DNA of 64,000 bases from Bradyrhizobium sp. ISRA430 (GCF_029909975.1 NZ_CP094516.1:6984501-7048500); one strand, 5' to 3'. Positions 27,240 through 36,950 are shown, numbered from the stretch's first letter. Notes: generated from the sequence alone by a model not told the origin. Numbers and translations: made by a program.

Positions 27240-27489
27240 GGAAATCGAGATCGTCGAATTCCGCGGCATCCGTCATCTGAAGCGTTCGCTCGGGCGCAGG
27301 AGCCTCGGCGTCGCGGGACCGAACGGTACCGGCAAGAGCGGCATCGTGGATGCCATCGAGTTCGCCCTCACCGGAAACATCACCCGGCTCGGTGGCACGG
27401 GTACGGCTGAACTGAGCGTCAAGGCGCACGCCCCGCACGTAGATTCGAGCAAGAAGCCCGAGAACGCGCTGGTTCGCCTCAAGGTCTAG
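27226..27489 (+). pseudogene. AAA family (SMC/RecF-like) ATPase, N-terminal fragment
   Basis: The first ~75 residues are a typical ABC-type ATPase N-terminus: IEEIEIVEFRGIRHLKRSL and the Walker A GPNGTGKSGIVDAIEFALTG. The frame stops at residue 87, and the signature, coiled coil and Walker B are all missing. Helicase sequence in another frame begins immediately, so the gene was cut by a rearrangement near 27490. Confidence 0.7.
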
Positions 27490-27490
27490 C

Positions 27491-28068
27491 CTAGTCGTTT
27501 TTGCCGGGCAGCGATGGATCGTTCAAGATCTGGACGAAAAGACCAACACGCTTTTCGTCGCGCCTCACCCCGGGGGCGTCGTGCCACGGTTTGAGCGAGC
27601 GGATGGAGAACGACTGCACGATCGCTTGGCTGCGGAAATGAGGGCTGTCTATCTCGCATCGGACGAACCGGCTTATCTTGACGAACGGGCGCGGGTTCTA
27701 CTGGCAGAGGGACGGGAGGCTTTTCGGAGCCTCGAGCTTGAGAAGACGAACGTGCTTCAGGAGGAGAAGGACGTCCACGTCTTCCTGTGGCGCGGATCGC
27801 AAGTCACGGCTGTATTTGGAGCTGCAGCCGCCATGGTGGGCCTTCCGGGCCATGTGCATGACTTGGGCCTGACCCTTTCCGAAACAACCGTTGAGACGGC
27901 GCGATCCACGCTCGCGAGTTTAGCGGACGTCGCTTCGGACGCTGCCCGCGTAGCCGGGGCAGTCCAAAACATCGCCGCGGGGAAATTCAAAGATCAGGTG
28001 CCGGGCGAATTGGCGAAAAGCCTGTGGGTTCGGCAGAATGTCGCGGATATTGATGCGATCCCGAAGAT
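27491..28068 (+). pseudogene. Helicase C-terminal fragment
   Basis: From 27491 the frame reads FAGQRWIVQDLDEKTNTLFV then VPRFERADGERLHDRLAAEM, LLAEGREAFRSLELEKTNVL and VFLWRGSQVTAVFGAAAAMV. I associate this with the C-terminal accessory region of large DEAD/DEAH-box helicases of defence-type loci. The motor domains are absent and the end is replaced by antisense IS630-like sequence. Identification is by general resemblance. Confidence 0.5.
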
Positions 28069-28126
28069 CAATCTTACTCAGAAGCTCTTGTTCTTCGGGT
28101 GTTAAAGCAATGTGGTACCTGTTCAT
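28063..28126 (-). pseudogene. IS630-type transposase N-terminal scrap
   Basis: The first ~20 codons on the minus strand (MNRYHIALTPEEQELLSKI) look like the start of an IS630-family transposase. It then runs into the helicase remnant. Only this scrap is left. Confidence 0.45.
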
Positions 28127-28192
28127 GCGGTTGTTTTGGGGCACGCCCAACTCTCCGTTCGACTAAGGCGAATGGCGGGAATCGATATGCGC

Positions 28193-29506
28193 TTATCCTA
28201 CTTTCCAGTCACGTTCGCCTGCGGCTTCCAACATTGGGACCTCTAGACTGGGAATCTCCGGCATCGCCTTGCCGGCAATCGCTTGCAGGTCACCAACCAT
28301 GCCGACGGTCGATTCGATCACGGCCAATATTTGCGTTTCGCGCTTGGCCCACTGCCTTCCCAAAAATTTGCGCTCCTTATCCAAATCCTCGCGCATTTCG
28401 TTAAACTTCTCGACCACGGCATCCACCCGTTGGCGGAATTTTGTGCCGGTCAGGTATTGGTAGACCTGCTCCATCTTGGTCTGCTGTCCCTGTTGAACCA
28501 TGCGCGAACTGTTGACGTCGATAAGTCCCTGGCGGAGAGCCACTGCAACCGGGAGCGCACATCGCGGATGAGCAACCCAGATGCCGTCGATGAGATCGAA
28601 ATGCTCTACATGCTTTGGTAGAGCCAGTGAGACGATAAGCGCCACGTCCGCGCCACAGCGGCGTTGATCATCGCGAAGTTTTGCAAGCCAGCCGTCGCTC
28701 CATGCCTTAGTCCGCTTCGACTCCCATAGGATGATGCCGGCGGGTTGACTGATCGAGCCGTTCACCTGCTGCATCACGTCGGCACCGAGCTCACCCTTGC
28801 CGACAGGCTCAATCAGATCTGTGGGAAACCTTCCCCGGAGCAACTCCTCCAGCTCAAGTTCGAGAACCTCACCTTGCGACTGTTGCGAACCTTGCTCGGC
28901 CTTGCGCTTCAACTCTTCGATCGTGCGGGCCATGGATTCGATTGTTTGGTCCTTTTCCGCAACGCGCAAGCGCGCGGCTTCGTCGGCATCCTGCCTTGCC
29001 TTAGTCTGGATTTCCCCGATGGATGCGTGCACGCGTTTTTCTATGGTTAAGTCGAGCTCCCGCTTTTCCTCTTCGAGCGCTCGTTGTTGTCGCATCAACT
29101 CGGCTTGTTGCTTCTGGGCCTCGGCCAGCTTGAGGTTGTTGTTGGCCAAGCTGGCCCTTAGCTCTGCAGCCTCCGCTTCCTTCGCTTGTAGCTCAGCGGC
29201 AGCCGCCTCGCGCGCCTTCCTTCCCTCGCTAGAGGCAAGTTGCGCCCTCTCTATCGCCAATCGTTGTGCGACCCGGTCTTCAAGTTGCTCGCGTTCCCTC
29301 GTAAGTTGCTCGCGTTCCAGCCGCAGCGCCTCGACTTTTCGAGCCAACTCGGCGTCCTTGCTCGCCAGCTGTTCCTGAAAGCGCTGACGCGTTTCCGCGA
29401 GCAGCGGAGCAGCCAATGATTCCGTCAGGTGGATCTCGTGATTGCAGTTGGGGCATTGCAAGGTCGGTTCAGTTGAAGCGCCGGCTGCGATTGCTTTAAA
29501 GTTCAT
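28193..29506 (-). CDS. DUF2130 protein: zinc ribbon, long coiled coil, nuclease-like C-terminus
   Basis: The product is 437 aa from the ATG at 29506, which follows GGGGAAG; a start at 29548 would add 14 residues. An N-terminal CPNCNHEIHL half zinc ribbon is followed by a coiled coil of about 190 residues. The C-terminal DUF2130 domain (GELGADVMQQV, GIILWESKRTKAWSDGWLAK, LRDDQR) has the Asp-Glu-Lys pattern of PD-(D/E)XK nuclease-like folds. Function is uncharacterised; DNA processing or defence is inferred from the fold. The gene appears intact and stands between remnants and hipBA. Confidence 0.85.
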   Translation of the reverse strand: MNFKAIAAGASTEPTLQCPNCNHEIHLTESLAAPLLAETRQRFQEQLASKDAELARKVEALRLEREQLTREREQLEDRVAQRLAIERAQLASSEGRKAREAAAAELQAKEAEAAELRASLANNNLKLAEAQKQQAELMRQQRALEEEKRELDLTIEKRVHASIGEIQTKARQDADEAARLRVAEKDQTIESMARTIEELKRKAEQGSQQSQGEVLELELEELLRGRFPTDLIEPVGKGELGADVMQQVNGSISQPAGIILWESKRTKAWSDGWLAKLRDDQRRCGADVALIVSLALPKHVEHFDLIDGIWVAHPRCALPVAVALRQGLIDVNSSRMVQQGQQTKMEQVYQYLTGTKFRQRVDAVVEKFNEMREDLDKERKFLGRQWAKRETQILAVIESTVGMVGDLQAIAGKAMPEIPSLEVPMLEAAGERDWKVG

Positions 29507-29845
29507 GAACTTCCCCATTCCGACCGGTCCCGATTGAAAATCATCCAAGTGCGATTGGGCCGTCTGCGGCGGCGATGTCTACATGCTGTTTGCCGGTCGC
29601 CGCCCTTTTCCACGCAATCTGCACTTTTGAGCCGGGCAGAAATCGCCCGCTCTTTGGCAAAGAACTGGCTTTGCCGCATTGAGCGAGGTTGAAAGGGCAG
29701 TCTTCGATGTTCCTGTTATGTACTCGCGAGGCCGCCGTCAATTGGTTTCCCATCTGATGCATGTCGGGATCGGATGAGCGGGCCCATGTTGAGGCGCAAG
29801 GTGCACACGGGTAATTCTCAGCCTTTTTAGGGAAGTCTTGGCGTG

Positions 29846-29973
29846 TTAAGGCGCCAATATGCGACTTTGCGGTAGCTTAAGGCGCCAAGTAGTTGACATA
29901 GCCGAGAGGAGTGTTATATTTCTCGGTGCCATAAGGCGCCAATAAGCCTTTTAAGGGAGCCTTAAGACGCCAT
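29846..29973 (+). promoter_or_regulatory. hipBA promoter with four HipB-type operators
   Basis: The palindromic motif TTAAGGCGCCAA occurs at 29846-29857 and 29877-29888, as ATAAGGCGCCAA at 29931-29942, and as a weaker TTAAGACGCCAT at 29962-29973 overlapping the hipB start. A promoter (TTGACA at 29893-29898, TATATT at 29915-29920, 16-bp spacer) lies between the second and third copies. HipB bound there would cover RNA polymerase, giving the autorepression usual for type II toxin-antitoxin loci. Confidence 0.82.
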
Positions 29974-30313
29974 GCCTCCTCGCAGTCAGTTTATCAGCGC
30001 ACCACCCTCTGCCGTTCAGGAAGCGATCAAGCGCTTGGGCAACAATCTCCGGACCGCGCGCCTGCGCCGCAACCTGAGCCATACAGAGCTGGCAACTAAG
30101 CTGGGCGTAGATCGGCACGTCATCGCCGATGCTGAGAACGGGAAATTGAGCACCAGTGCCGGCGTGTATCTCGGCATGCTGTGGGCAATGAATCTTCTCC
30201 CGTCTCTTGCCGACGTTGCCAACCCGAAGAACGATGAGGAGGGGCTCGCTCTAAGCGGCCTCGATGAGCGCGAGCGTGCGCGACAGGGGGGGGGACCAAG
30301 CAATGCCTTCTGA
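29972..30313 (+). CDS. HipB-type antitoxin, XRE-family DNA-binding protein
   Basis: The product is 113 aa. The XRE helix-turn-helix lies at residues ~20-75 (LGNNLRTARLRRNLSHTELA, KLGVDRHVIADAENG). It neutralises the HipA-like kinase and represses the operon through the upstream palindromes. Its end overlaps hipA by 11 bp, which fits coupled synthesis of antitoxin then toxin. Confidence 0.92.
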   Translation: MPPRSQFISAPPSAVQEAIKRLGNNLRTARLRRNLSHTELATKLGVDRHVIADAENGKLSTSAGVYLGMLWAMNLLPSLADVANPKNDEEGLALSGLDERERARQGGGPSNAF

Positions 30314-31646
30314 GGAATGTTTCGTCTATATCACGCTGCCAGGCCAGACAGAACCGGTTACGGCCGGGCGGTATCAGCTCGACACGACACGCCAAGGTGC
30401 CGCCGTTGGACAATTCGTCTATGGCCGCAGCTACCTCGAGCGAAAGGATCGCGTCGAGTTCGATCCGGTCGAGCTCAAGATTCAAGTTCCGCCATTCCGG
30501 ACAACGAAGCTGCGGGGCAATTTTGGCGCGTTGCGCGACAGCTCTCCGGACGCCTGGGGACGCAAGCTGATCGAAACTCGTCTGGGCAATCCGTCGCCGA
30601 GCGAAATTCAATATCTGCTCAATTCACCCGACGATCGCGCCGGCGCTTTGGGTTTTGGTCTCAACGTGCAACCGCCGGCACCTGTTCGTACGTTCAACAA
30701 GACGCTGGACTTGGCGCGTTTAATCGAAGTAGCCGACCAGATCGTTGCCGCCGAGAAGGATCCAGCAGCAGCAGCACCAGCAGGTGCTGACGCTGAACAG
30801 GCAGAGGCGTTGATGCGCGCGGGCACTTCGATGGGGGGCGCGCGGCCGAAGGCTACTGTCGAGGACGAGGATGCGCTTTGGCTCGCGAAATTCCCCCACC
30901 GCGACGATCGATGGAATAACCCTCGGGTCGAGCACGCCATGCTGACCCTTGCTCGCGGGTGCGGGATCTCGTGCGCAGAGAGCCAGATGACCACGATCGG
31001 CGATAAAGATGTCGTCCTGATTAAACGGTTCGATCGGAATAAGGCGGAGAAGGGTTACCACCGCAGCAGGATGGTGAGCGCCTTGACGCTGCTCGATGCC
31101 GATGACACGCCTGATACTGTCGATAAGCGTCGAAGATGGTCATATCTCCTGCTGGCTGACGAAATTCGGCGAGCCGCATCCGGAACTCAGTCGAAAGATC
31201 TGCCAGAGCTGTTTCGGCGGGTGTGCTTTAACGCTCTCATCTCCAATACCGACGATCATCCACGTAACCACGCCATCTTGGCAAAGGACCAAGCGTGGTC
31301 TCTATCACCGGCATACGACCTCACCCCGAACCCGATGATTGCCTTGGAGCGCCGGGACCTGGCGATGGCGTTTGGCAACTGGGGGCGTTACGCCAACCGG
31401 CTCAATTTGCTCTCGCAGAGCGAACGTTTCCTCTTATCAAAAGAAGAGGCAACGGCAATCGTAGACGGCATGAAAGCGACCATTGGGGAGTCCTGGTATA
31501 GGGTCTGCCGACAGGTTGGCGTCAGCGAGCGTGACTGCGAATTGATCCGTAGCGCGTTCGTTTACGAAGGCTTCGGTTACGATTTGGCGGATCCGACGAT
31601 CGCAACCGACGACGCCGAAGAGCTGCCAACGACCCGTCCGCGTTAA
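30303..31646 (+). CDS. HipA-type serine/threonine kinase toxin
   Basis: The product is 447 aa from the ATG at 30303, inside the hipB end. The N-terminal subdomain (AGRYQLDTTRQGAAVGQFVY, LRDSSPDAWGRKLIE) and the HipA-C kinase domain (LWLAKFPHRDD, ISNTDDHPRNHAIL with the catalytic Asp and Asn, SPAYDLTPNP as the metal-binding DFG equivalent) are complete. E. coli HipA phosphorylates glutamyl-tRNA synthetase; targets of other HipA proteins vary, so the substrate here is unknown. The whole module appears functional. Confidence 0.93.
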   Translation: MPSEECFVYITLPGQTEPVTAGRYQLDTTRQGAAVGQFVYGRSYLERKDRVEFDPVELKIQVPPFRTTKLRGNFGALRDSSPDAWGRKLIETRLGNPSPSEIQYLLNSPDDRAGALGFGLNVQPPAPVRTFNKTLDLARLIEVADQIVAAEKDPAAAAPAGADAEQAEALMRAGTSMGGARPKATVEDEDALWLAKFPHRDDRWNNPRVEHAMLTLARGCGISCAESQMTTIGDKDVVLIKRFDRNKAEKGYHRSRMVSALTLLDADDTPDTVDKRRRWSYLLLADEIRRAASGTQSKDLPELFRRVCFNALISNTDDHPRNHAILAKDQAWSLSPAYDLTPNPMIALERRDLAMAFGNWGRYANRLNLLSQSERFLLSKEEATAIVDGMKATIGESWYRVCRQVGVSERDCELIRSAFVYEGFGYDLADPTIATDDAEELPTTRPR

Positions 31647-31879
31647 AACGAACGGGAAATCTGCCGAAGCGCGATGATCGCGCGCTCACAGGCGGCCGCC
31701 ACAAGGCGCCAACCGACGGTGGACAAGACATCTAGGTCGCTAGTCCTGAGCGTGGCCGGAGGAACGCCGCAGATGCCCGATAATATCTGAATAGCGGCCA
31801 GCTTTTTCGACGCGTCGGACTAACTGCGCCAGGATCGGTAGCTTGCTTCTGGCTGTTCGAAACGCCTCATAGTCGTCCG

Positions 31880-32829
31880 TTAAGAATCTGGTTTGAGCGC
31901 AGGTGTAAGAGGGAGCAGCTGCATCAAAGCGTTCAAGATTAGGTGCAGCAGAAGCTTCAGCCAGGCGAGGACGAGGCGAAGATTGTGGCCGACGGCGGTC
32001 AGGACGACATTGGCCGCATCGCCGTCGCGGCCCTTGAGATGGCAGCGGCCGAGGTGTCCGTCGGTCTTCATATGACAGATCACGGGCTCGATGGCGGAGC
32101 GGCGCCTGAGTTCGCGTTTGATCACCCCGAAGACGCCACGCTTCTGGCAGGAGATGAAGACGCGGCGCGGGTTTTCCGTTTCGTGACCGCGATAGCCCTT
32201 GTCGACATAGGCGCGCTCGATTCCGCAGCCAGTGAGCGTCTCGGTGCTGTTGATGACCTCGCCGAGCGTGTGCCCGTCATAGGGGTTACCCGGCAGCGCC
32301 TTGGCGTGCAGCACGAACTGGCCGCCCGGGGCGCGGGCATTGCTGATGACGATCGAAGCCTTGACGCCGAACTCATAAGGCGCTGAGGCCTTGCCCTTAC
32401 CGATGCATTCGACCTCGGGTGCGTGGAAGGAGTAAAGCTTGTATCCGCGCTGCCGCTGCTCCTGGGAGCGGATCTGGCCTGCGCGCGAAAGCGGTTGCTC
32501 GAACGCAGCTTCGAGTTCTGGCTGGCCGGCGATCTTGCGGCGGATGTCTCGGATCAGGCGGCCGAGCCGCGACCGCAGCAGGCGCAATTGCCGACGATGG
32601 CGCTTGAACTGTTTGGCATGGGCATAACGACCCGCCATCATCGCCGCCTGCTTGGCGATGCGCCGATAGGATTGCCGCAGCTCAAGGCCATGCGCGCGGG
32701 CCAGCCGGTTGAACCCCCTGATCGCCGCATGGACCAGCTTGGCATCGGTCGGGAAGGTGATGGCCTTGGGCTGCACGGTAGTGTCCACCGTCACCCGCTT
32801 GAGATCGCGCGTCCGCAACGCGCCGGTTG
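31880..32829 (-). pseudogene. IS5-family transposase, N-terminally truncated
   Basis: The frame covers the C-terminal two thirds of an IS5-group transposase: VTVDTTVQPKAITFPTDAKL, GYKLYSFHAPEVECIGKGKA, AYVDKGYRGH (Asp block) and SAIEPVICHMKTDGHLGRCH (terminal Glu block). The N-terminus is missing: similarity begins exactly at the edge of the TACCCA repeat at 32833. A deletion or recombination therefore joined the IS to the Tm-1-like operon's control region. Confidence 0.88.
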
Positions 32830-32832
32830 GCA

Positions 32833-32852
32833 CCTACCCAATTTTACCCAGT
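32833..32852 (+). promoter_or_regulatory. Tandem TACCCAA direct repeat, site 3
   Basis: CCTACCCAAT and TTTACCCAGT are in tandem at 10-bp spacing, 79 bp upstream of the UPF0261 gene. The truncated IS5 transposase ends directly at its left edge. Confidence 0.6.
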
Positions 32853-32931
32853 CGCGCTCGTATCCGGCCTTATGAGCCATTTTACTTCGATCTAGACCTC
32901 CAAATGTCCAGAAACGTCCAGGAGGAAGATC

Positions 32932-34182
32932 GTGTCTCACCATTGCGCGGGCGACCAGAGGTCGGTCCGGGATGGTCACGCCTCCGATCTTGCGGGCAAG
33001 GTCGCGATTATCGCAACCTTGGACACAAAGGGCCGCGAAAGCACTTATCTCGCGCGCGTCATCGAACAGTGGGGCCGCAAGACTCTTACGATCGATGTAG
33101 GCACATCAAACAGAAGGTGCAGAAGCGAGGCGGATAGCAGCGATGCACGGGTGGCTGCACCCGCCGAGCTCTTACGGGAAATAGCTGCAAGCGCGCGTGA
33201 AGAAGTCAAGGAGCTCCTGCGATCAGGTGCGATCGACGCAGTCGTCGGAGTGGCGGGCGGCAAAGGCAGCGCAGTCTTCGGTGAAGTTGTATCGGATTTG
33301 CCATATGGATTCCCAAAGCTGCTGGTGAGCAGCGCGAGGCCAGCCCTCCTGGCCGAACTCGCCCTCCACAATGACATCATCCTCTATCCGACCCTGGTCG
33401 ATCTCTTCGGAATCAACGCGTTCACCGAGCGCGTTCTCGACAACGCAGGGCGGGCCATTGCGGCGATGCGCTATGTGCCTGCTCGAGAGCGGCGGAAGAC
33501 AAAGACTGTAGCGATCACGGCCTTTGGCGTGACGACCCCGGCGGCAAATCGCTGTGTAGCGCGGCTGGCAGAGGCAGGCGTCGACGCGATTGTCTTTCCG
33601 GCCAATGGCGCCGGGGGCCGCAAGATGGAGCAGCTCGTGTCCGCCGGTGAGTTCGATGCGGTGATCGATTTGACCACAACCGAGCTCGCTGACGAGCTCG
33701 TCGGCGGCACCGCCAGTGCAGGTCCCGATCGGCTCAAAGCAGCTTCTCACCGGTTGATACCTCAGCTTATCGCGCCGGGAGCTGTCGACATGGTGAATTT
33801 TGGCCCTCCCTCGAGCGTGCCTGCCGAGTTCAAGGGGCGCCAATTCTATTCGCATACTCCCTTCACGACGCTCATGCGCACGACCGTCTCGGAGAACGAG
33901 CGCATAGGCAGGCTCACAGCGGAGCGCCTTTCGCAAGCAAAGGCGCCTGCCCTCGTGTTGTGGCCGGCCAAGGGGGTGTCTGACTATGACCGAGACGGTG
34001 GAATCTTTCGAAACCCTGAAGCCGATAGAGCCTGGTTCGACGCTGTCAGGCAAAACCTACCGCCCTCGATTATCGCCCGCGAGCTGGATTGTCACATCAA
34101 CGATCCGGAATTTGCAGACGCGGCCGCATCGTGGATCGTCGAACGATTGACACCAGGAGGGTCCTCGCGTGCGGATGTTTGA
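32932..34182 (+). CDS. Tm-1-like ATP-binding protein (UPF0261)
   Basis: The product is 416 aa from a GTG behind GGAGGAAGATC. Family features are the N-terminal VAIIATLDTKGRESTYLARV, the glycine-rich VVGVAGGKGSAVFGEV, FPANGAGGRKMEQLV, and PAEFKGRQFYSHTPFTTLMR with LWPAKGVSDYD near the end. This is the domain that in tomato Tm-1 binds ATP and the viral replicase helicase domain. In bacteria its reaction is not established. It is the first gene of a three-gene operon, overlapping the TIM-barrel gene by 14 bp. Confidence 0.93.
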   Translation: MSHHCAGDQRSVRDGHASDLAGKVAIIATLDTKGRESTYLARVIEQWGRKTLTIDVGTSNRRCRSEADSSDARVAAPAELLREIAASAREEVKELLRSGAIDAVVGVAGGKGSAVFGEVVSDLPYGFPKLLVSSARPALLAELALHNDIILYPTLVDLFGINAFTERVLDNAGRAIAAMRYVPARERRKTKTVAITAFGVTTPAANRCVARLAEAGVDAIVFPANGAGGRKMEQLVSAGEFDAVIDLTTTELADELVGGTASAGPDRLKAASHRLIPQLIAPGAVDMVNFGPPSSVPAEFKGRQFYSHTPFTTLMRTTVSENERIGRLTAERLSQAKAPALVLWPAKGVSDYDRDGGIFRNPEADRAWFDAVRQNLPPSIIARELDCHINDPEFADAAASWIVERLTPGGSSRADV

Positions 34183-35038
34183 TCGGGCCGAAATACTCGC
34201 AAAGATCACGGTTCAAGTTGCGGCGGGAAAGGCAGTGCTTGCCGCGGCGAGCAGTTGCGGGCTCGTCGCAAAATGCGCAGCTCTCGGCGGGGCTGATATG
34301 CTCGTGGTCTACAGTACTGGGTTATCGCGGCTGATGGGGCTGCCGACGAGCCGGATCGGCGATTCCAATGCGCGGACGCTTGAGCTAGCGGCGGAGATCC
34401 GCAATGTCGTCTCCTCCGTTCCTGTTATAGGCGGTGTCGAGGCCTGGGATCCCCTCCGGCTCGACCTGGATGACCTTCTGGACAAGTTCTGGGCTGCCGG
34501 CTTCTCCGGCGTGATCAACTACCCGACCATTTCAACAATGGGTGAGAAATGGCGTGAGCGTCGAGACCGCGTCGGGCTCGGCTTTGAGCGTGAAGTTGAG
34601 ATGATCGCGGCGGCCCGCAAGAAGAACATCTTCTCGCTCGCCTATGTCGCAAGCCCGCACGACGCCAAAGCGATGGTAACGGCGGGAGCCGACTGCATCG
34701 TCCCACATGTCGGCGCAACCCGCGGCGGGCTTGTGGGGCATGAGGAGGGACAGTCGATTGAAGAGGCCATCAGGCGCATCAACGACATCAATGCTGCAGC
34801 TCAGGCCGTCCGCCCGGACGTCACCCTTCTCTGCCACGGCGGCGCAATCGCTGAGCCCCAGGATACCTCGGAAGTCTACCGATCGACCGGATGTGTCGGC
34901 TTCGTTGGCGCCTCCTCCATCGAACGGATCCCGATCGAGCGGGCGGTGAAGGCTGCAGCCGAAGAATTCAAAGCCGTTCCGCTCCCGCGAGAGCGTCAGC
35001 ATTCACTGCAGACTCCGCACCGAGGCACGAATGAATAG
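34169..35038 (+). CDS. Phosphoenolpyruvate-hydrolase-family TIM barrel protein
   Basis: The product is 289 aa from a GTG 7 nt behind AGGAGGG (an ATG at 34175 is the alternative). It is a full-length barrel of the PF09370 type: GGADMLVVYSTGLSRLMGLP, VPVIGGVEAWDP, GFSGVINYPTIS, VTAGADCIVPHVGATRGG, CHGGAIAEPQD and FVGASSIERIPIE. The UPF0261 and barrel domains are fused in plant Tm-1 and are often adjacent in bacteria, so the two products probably act together. The barrel class resembles PEP mutase and hydrolase enzymes, but the substrate is unknown. Confidence 0.9.
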   Translation: MRMFDRAEILAKITVQVAAGKAVLAAASSCGLVAKCAALGGADMLVVYSTGLSRLMGLPTSRIGDSNARTLELAAEIRNVVSSVPVIGGVEAWDPLRLDLDDLLDKFWAAGFSGVINYPTISTMGEKWRERRDRVGLGFEREVEMIAAARKKNIFSLAYVASPHDAKAMVTAGADCIVPHVGATRGGLVGHEEGQSIEEAIRRINDINAAAQAVRPDVTLLCHGGAIAEPQDTSEVYRSTGCVGFVGASSIERIPIERAVKAAAEEFKAVPLPRERQHSLQTPHRGTNE

Positions 35039-36803
35039 CCCGATCACCGAATTGAACAATGCAGCTTCCTTCTCCAAAGCGAGCAAGCCAACGCACGATT
35101 CGCAGACGGACGTGCTCGTGATCGGCAGCGGCGCCGCCGGACTGTCCGCAGCGCTCTATGCGGCAAAGGCCGGACTTCGCGTCACGGTTTGCGAGAAGTC
35201 TAACCGGCTTGGCGGCACGACCGCGCTCTCGAACGGCATGATCTGGGTTCCATGCTCAATGCAGGCCCGAGCCGCGAAAATCGATGATTCGATTACGAAA
35301 GCGAAGACCTATCTGCAACACGAACTTGGCAACTACTATCGCCCGGAGTTCGTGAACGCCTATCTTGAAGACGGCCCAACGGCGCTCGCCAGCTTGGAGA
35401 ATGGGAGTGAAGTCAAGTTCACACTGGCCTCCGCTCCGGATTATCATTCGAGCCAAATCGGCGGGGTCGACAAGGGCCGGGCGCTGAGCCCAGTACCTTA
35501 CGACGGACGGCTTCTTGGCAAGGATTTCGACCTGATAGGTGATCCGATTCGCGTCGTGCTCGGCGGTATGATGATTTCGTCCGGCGAGGTCAGAAGCTTC
35601 CTCAACCCCTTCCAGTCGGTTGCCTCGTTCAAACACGTCCTCGGCCGGGTGAGCCGCTACGCAGGCGACCGGCTGCGCTACAGGAGGGGCACTGAACTCA
35701 GTGGCGGCAATGCGCTGATCGCGCGGTTATTGGTAAGCCTTCGTAGATATGGCGTTGAAATCTGGCCACGTTGCCCGGCGATCGAACTCACGAGGGAAGG
35801 CGGGAGAGTTACTGGCGCAATCGTCAAGCGGGATGGCGCCGATCTCCCGGTCCGCGCCTCGCACGGAGTGATCCTGGCAACCGGCGGCTTTGCGCGCAAC
35901 GGAAAATTGCGAGCCCAGCTCAGCGGAGCCCACCAGCACAATGATACGCTCGCCCACAGCGATGTCACTGGCGATGGCATTGCGCTCGCAGGCAAGCTCG
36001 GAGCTGCGATCGATAATGACGTGGCATCGAGCGGCTTCTGGACGCCCGTCTCGATCCTCAGGAACGGCCGCTCCTTGCAAGTGGTCCCGTACGGCTGGCT
36101 TGATCGTGGCCGTCCAGGCGTCATCGCGGTGGGGCCAAATGCCAAGCGCTTCGCCAATGAATCCAATTCGTATCATGATATCTGCCTTGCCATGTTCAAC
36201 AACGGTTATCCGGCGGACAAGCGGTTCTATTTCATCTGCGACAAGGAATTCGTCCGCCTCAGGGGCATGGGATACCTGCTCCCCTGGCCATGGACATTGA
36301 GCATCAAGAAGTATGCTCGGTTGGGCTACGTCGAGATTGGCCGGACTATTGCGGAGCTTGCGGCGGAATTGGGCCTCGACCCCAACGAGCTCGAAAAAAC
36401 CGTTGAAGAACACAATGCCCACGCAGCTGAAGGACGCGATCCGCTCTTCAACCGCGGTGAATCGGCTTTCAACCGTACGCTGGGAGATCCGGCGGTCGGA
36501 AAGAAAAACCCGAACCTTGGGGCTATCAAAACCGGCCCATTCATCGCACTCCCAATTGTCCCGGCAACCCTTGGAACGGCCACCGGCCTCTCAACCGATG
36601 CAGAGGGACAGGTCCTGAATGGAAATGGCGCGCCGATCGCAGGTCTTTATGCCTGCGGCAATGACATGACCTCGCCGATGCGTGGAATCTACCCAGGGGC
36701 AGGCATTACGATCGGCCCGGCGATTGTGTTCGCCTACCGCGCAGTCGACAGCATCGTGCGGTCGGCGCGACAGGAGCAGCTCGCGGCGGCATCGGGAGCG
36801 TAA
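35031..36803 (+). CDS. FAD-dependent oxidoreductase (fumarate reductase / 3-ketosteroid dehydrogenase type)
   Basis: The product is 590 aa. The Rossmann FAD motif is VLVIGSGAAGLSAALYAAKA at residues ~25-44. It is followed by LGGTTALSNGMIWVP, GVILATGGFARN, and the C-terminal YACGNDMTSPMRGIYPGAGI, which closes the FAD site as in ketosteroid dehydrogenase-like flavoproteins. It overlaps the TIM-barrel gene by 8 bp, so all three are one operon. It likely introduces or removes a C=C bond in the pathway's substrate; the actual compound is not inferable. Confidence 0.9.
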   Translation: MNSPITELNNAASFSKASKPTHDSQTDVLVIGSGAAGLSAALYAAKAGLRVTVCEKSNRLGGTTALSNGMIWVPCSMQARAAKIDDSITKAKTYLQHELGNYYRPEFVNAYLEDGPTALASLENGSEVKFTLASAPDYHSSQIGGVDKGRALSPVPYDGRLLGKDFDLIGDPIRVVLGGMMISSGEVRSFLNPFQSVASFKHVLGRVSRYAGDRLRYRRGTELSGGNALIARLLVSLRRYGVEIWPRCPAIELTREGGRVTGAIVKRDGADLPVRASHGVILATGGFARNGKLRAQLSGAHQHNDTLAHSDVTGDGIALAGKLGAAIDNDVASSGFWTPVSILRNGRSLQVVPYGWLDRGRPGVIAVGPNAKRFANESNSYHDICLAMFNNGYPADKRFYFICDKEFVRLRGMGYLLPWPWTLSIKKYARLGYVEIGRTIAELAAELGLDPNELEKTVEEHNAHAAEGRDPLFNRGESAFNRTLGDPAVGKKNPNLGAIKTGPFIALPIVPATLGTATGLSTDAEGQVLNGNGAPIAGLYACGNDMTSPMRGIYPGAGITIGPAIVFAYRAVDSIVRSARQEQLAAASGA

Positions 36804-36950
36804 GCCGAATGTTCTCTCCTGTTCCCCTGCGACGACGGACCGGGGGTAAAGTCAAGGGTGTGGATGGTCCAACCAGCACCGCTTTGAACATCTTATGAAC
36901 AGCCCTGCCGGGTTTCATGCAACTATGATCTCATGATTTGGAGGGGCACG

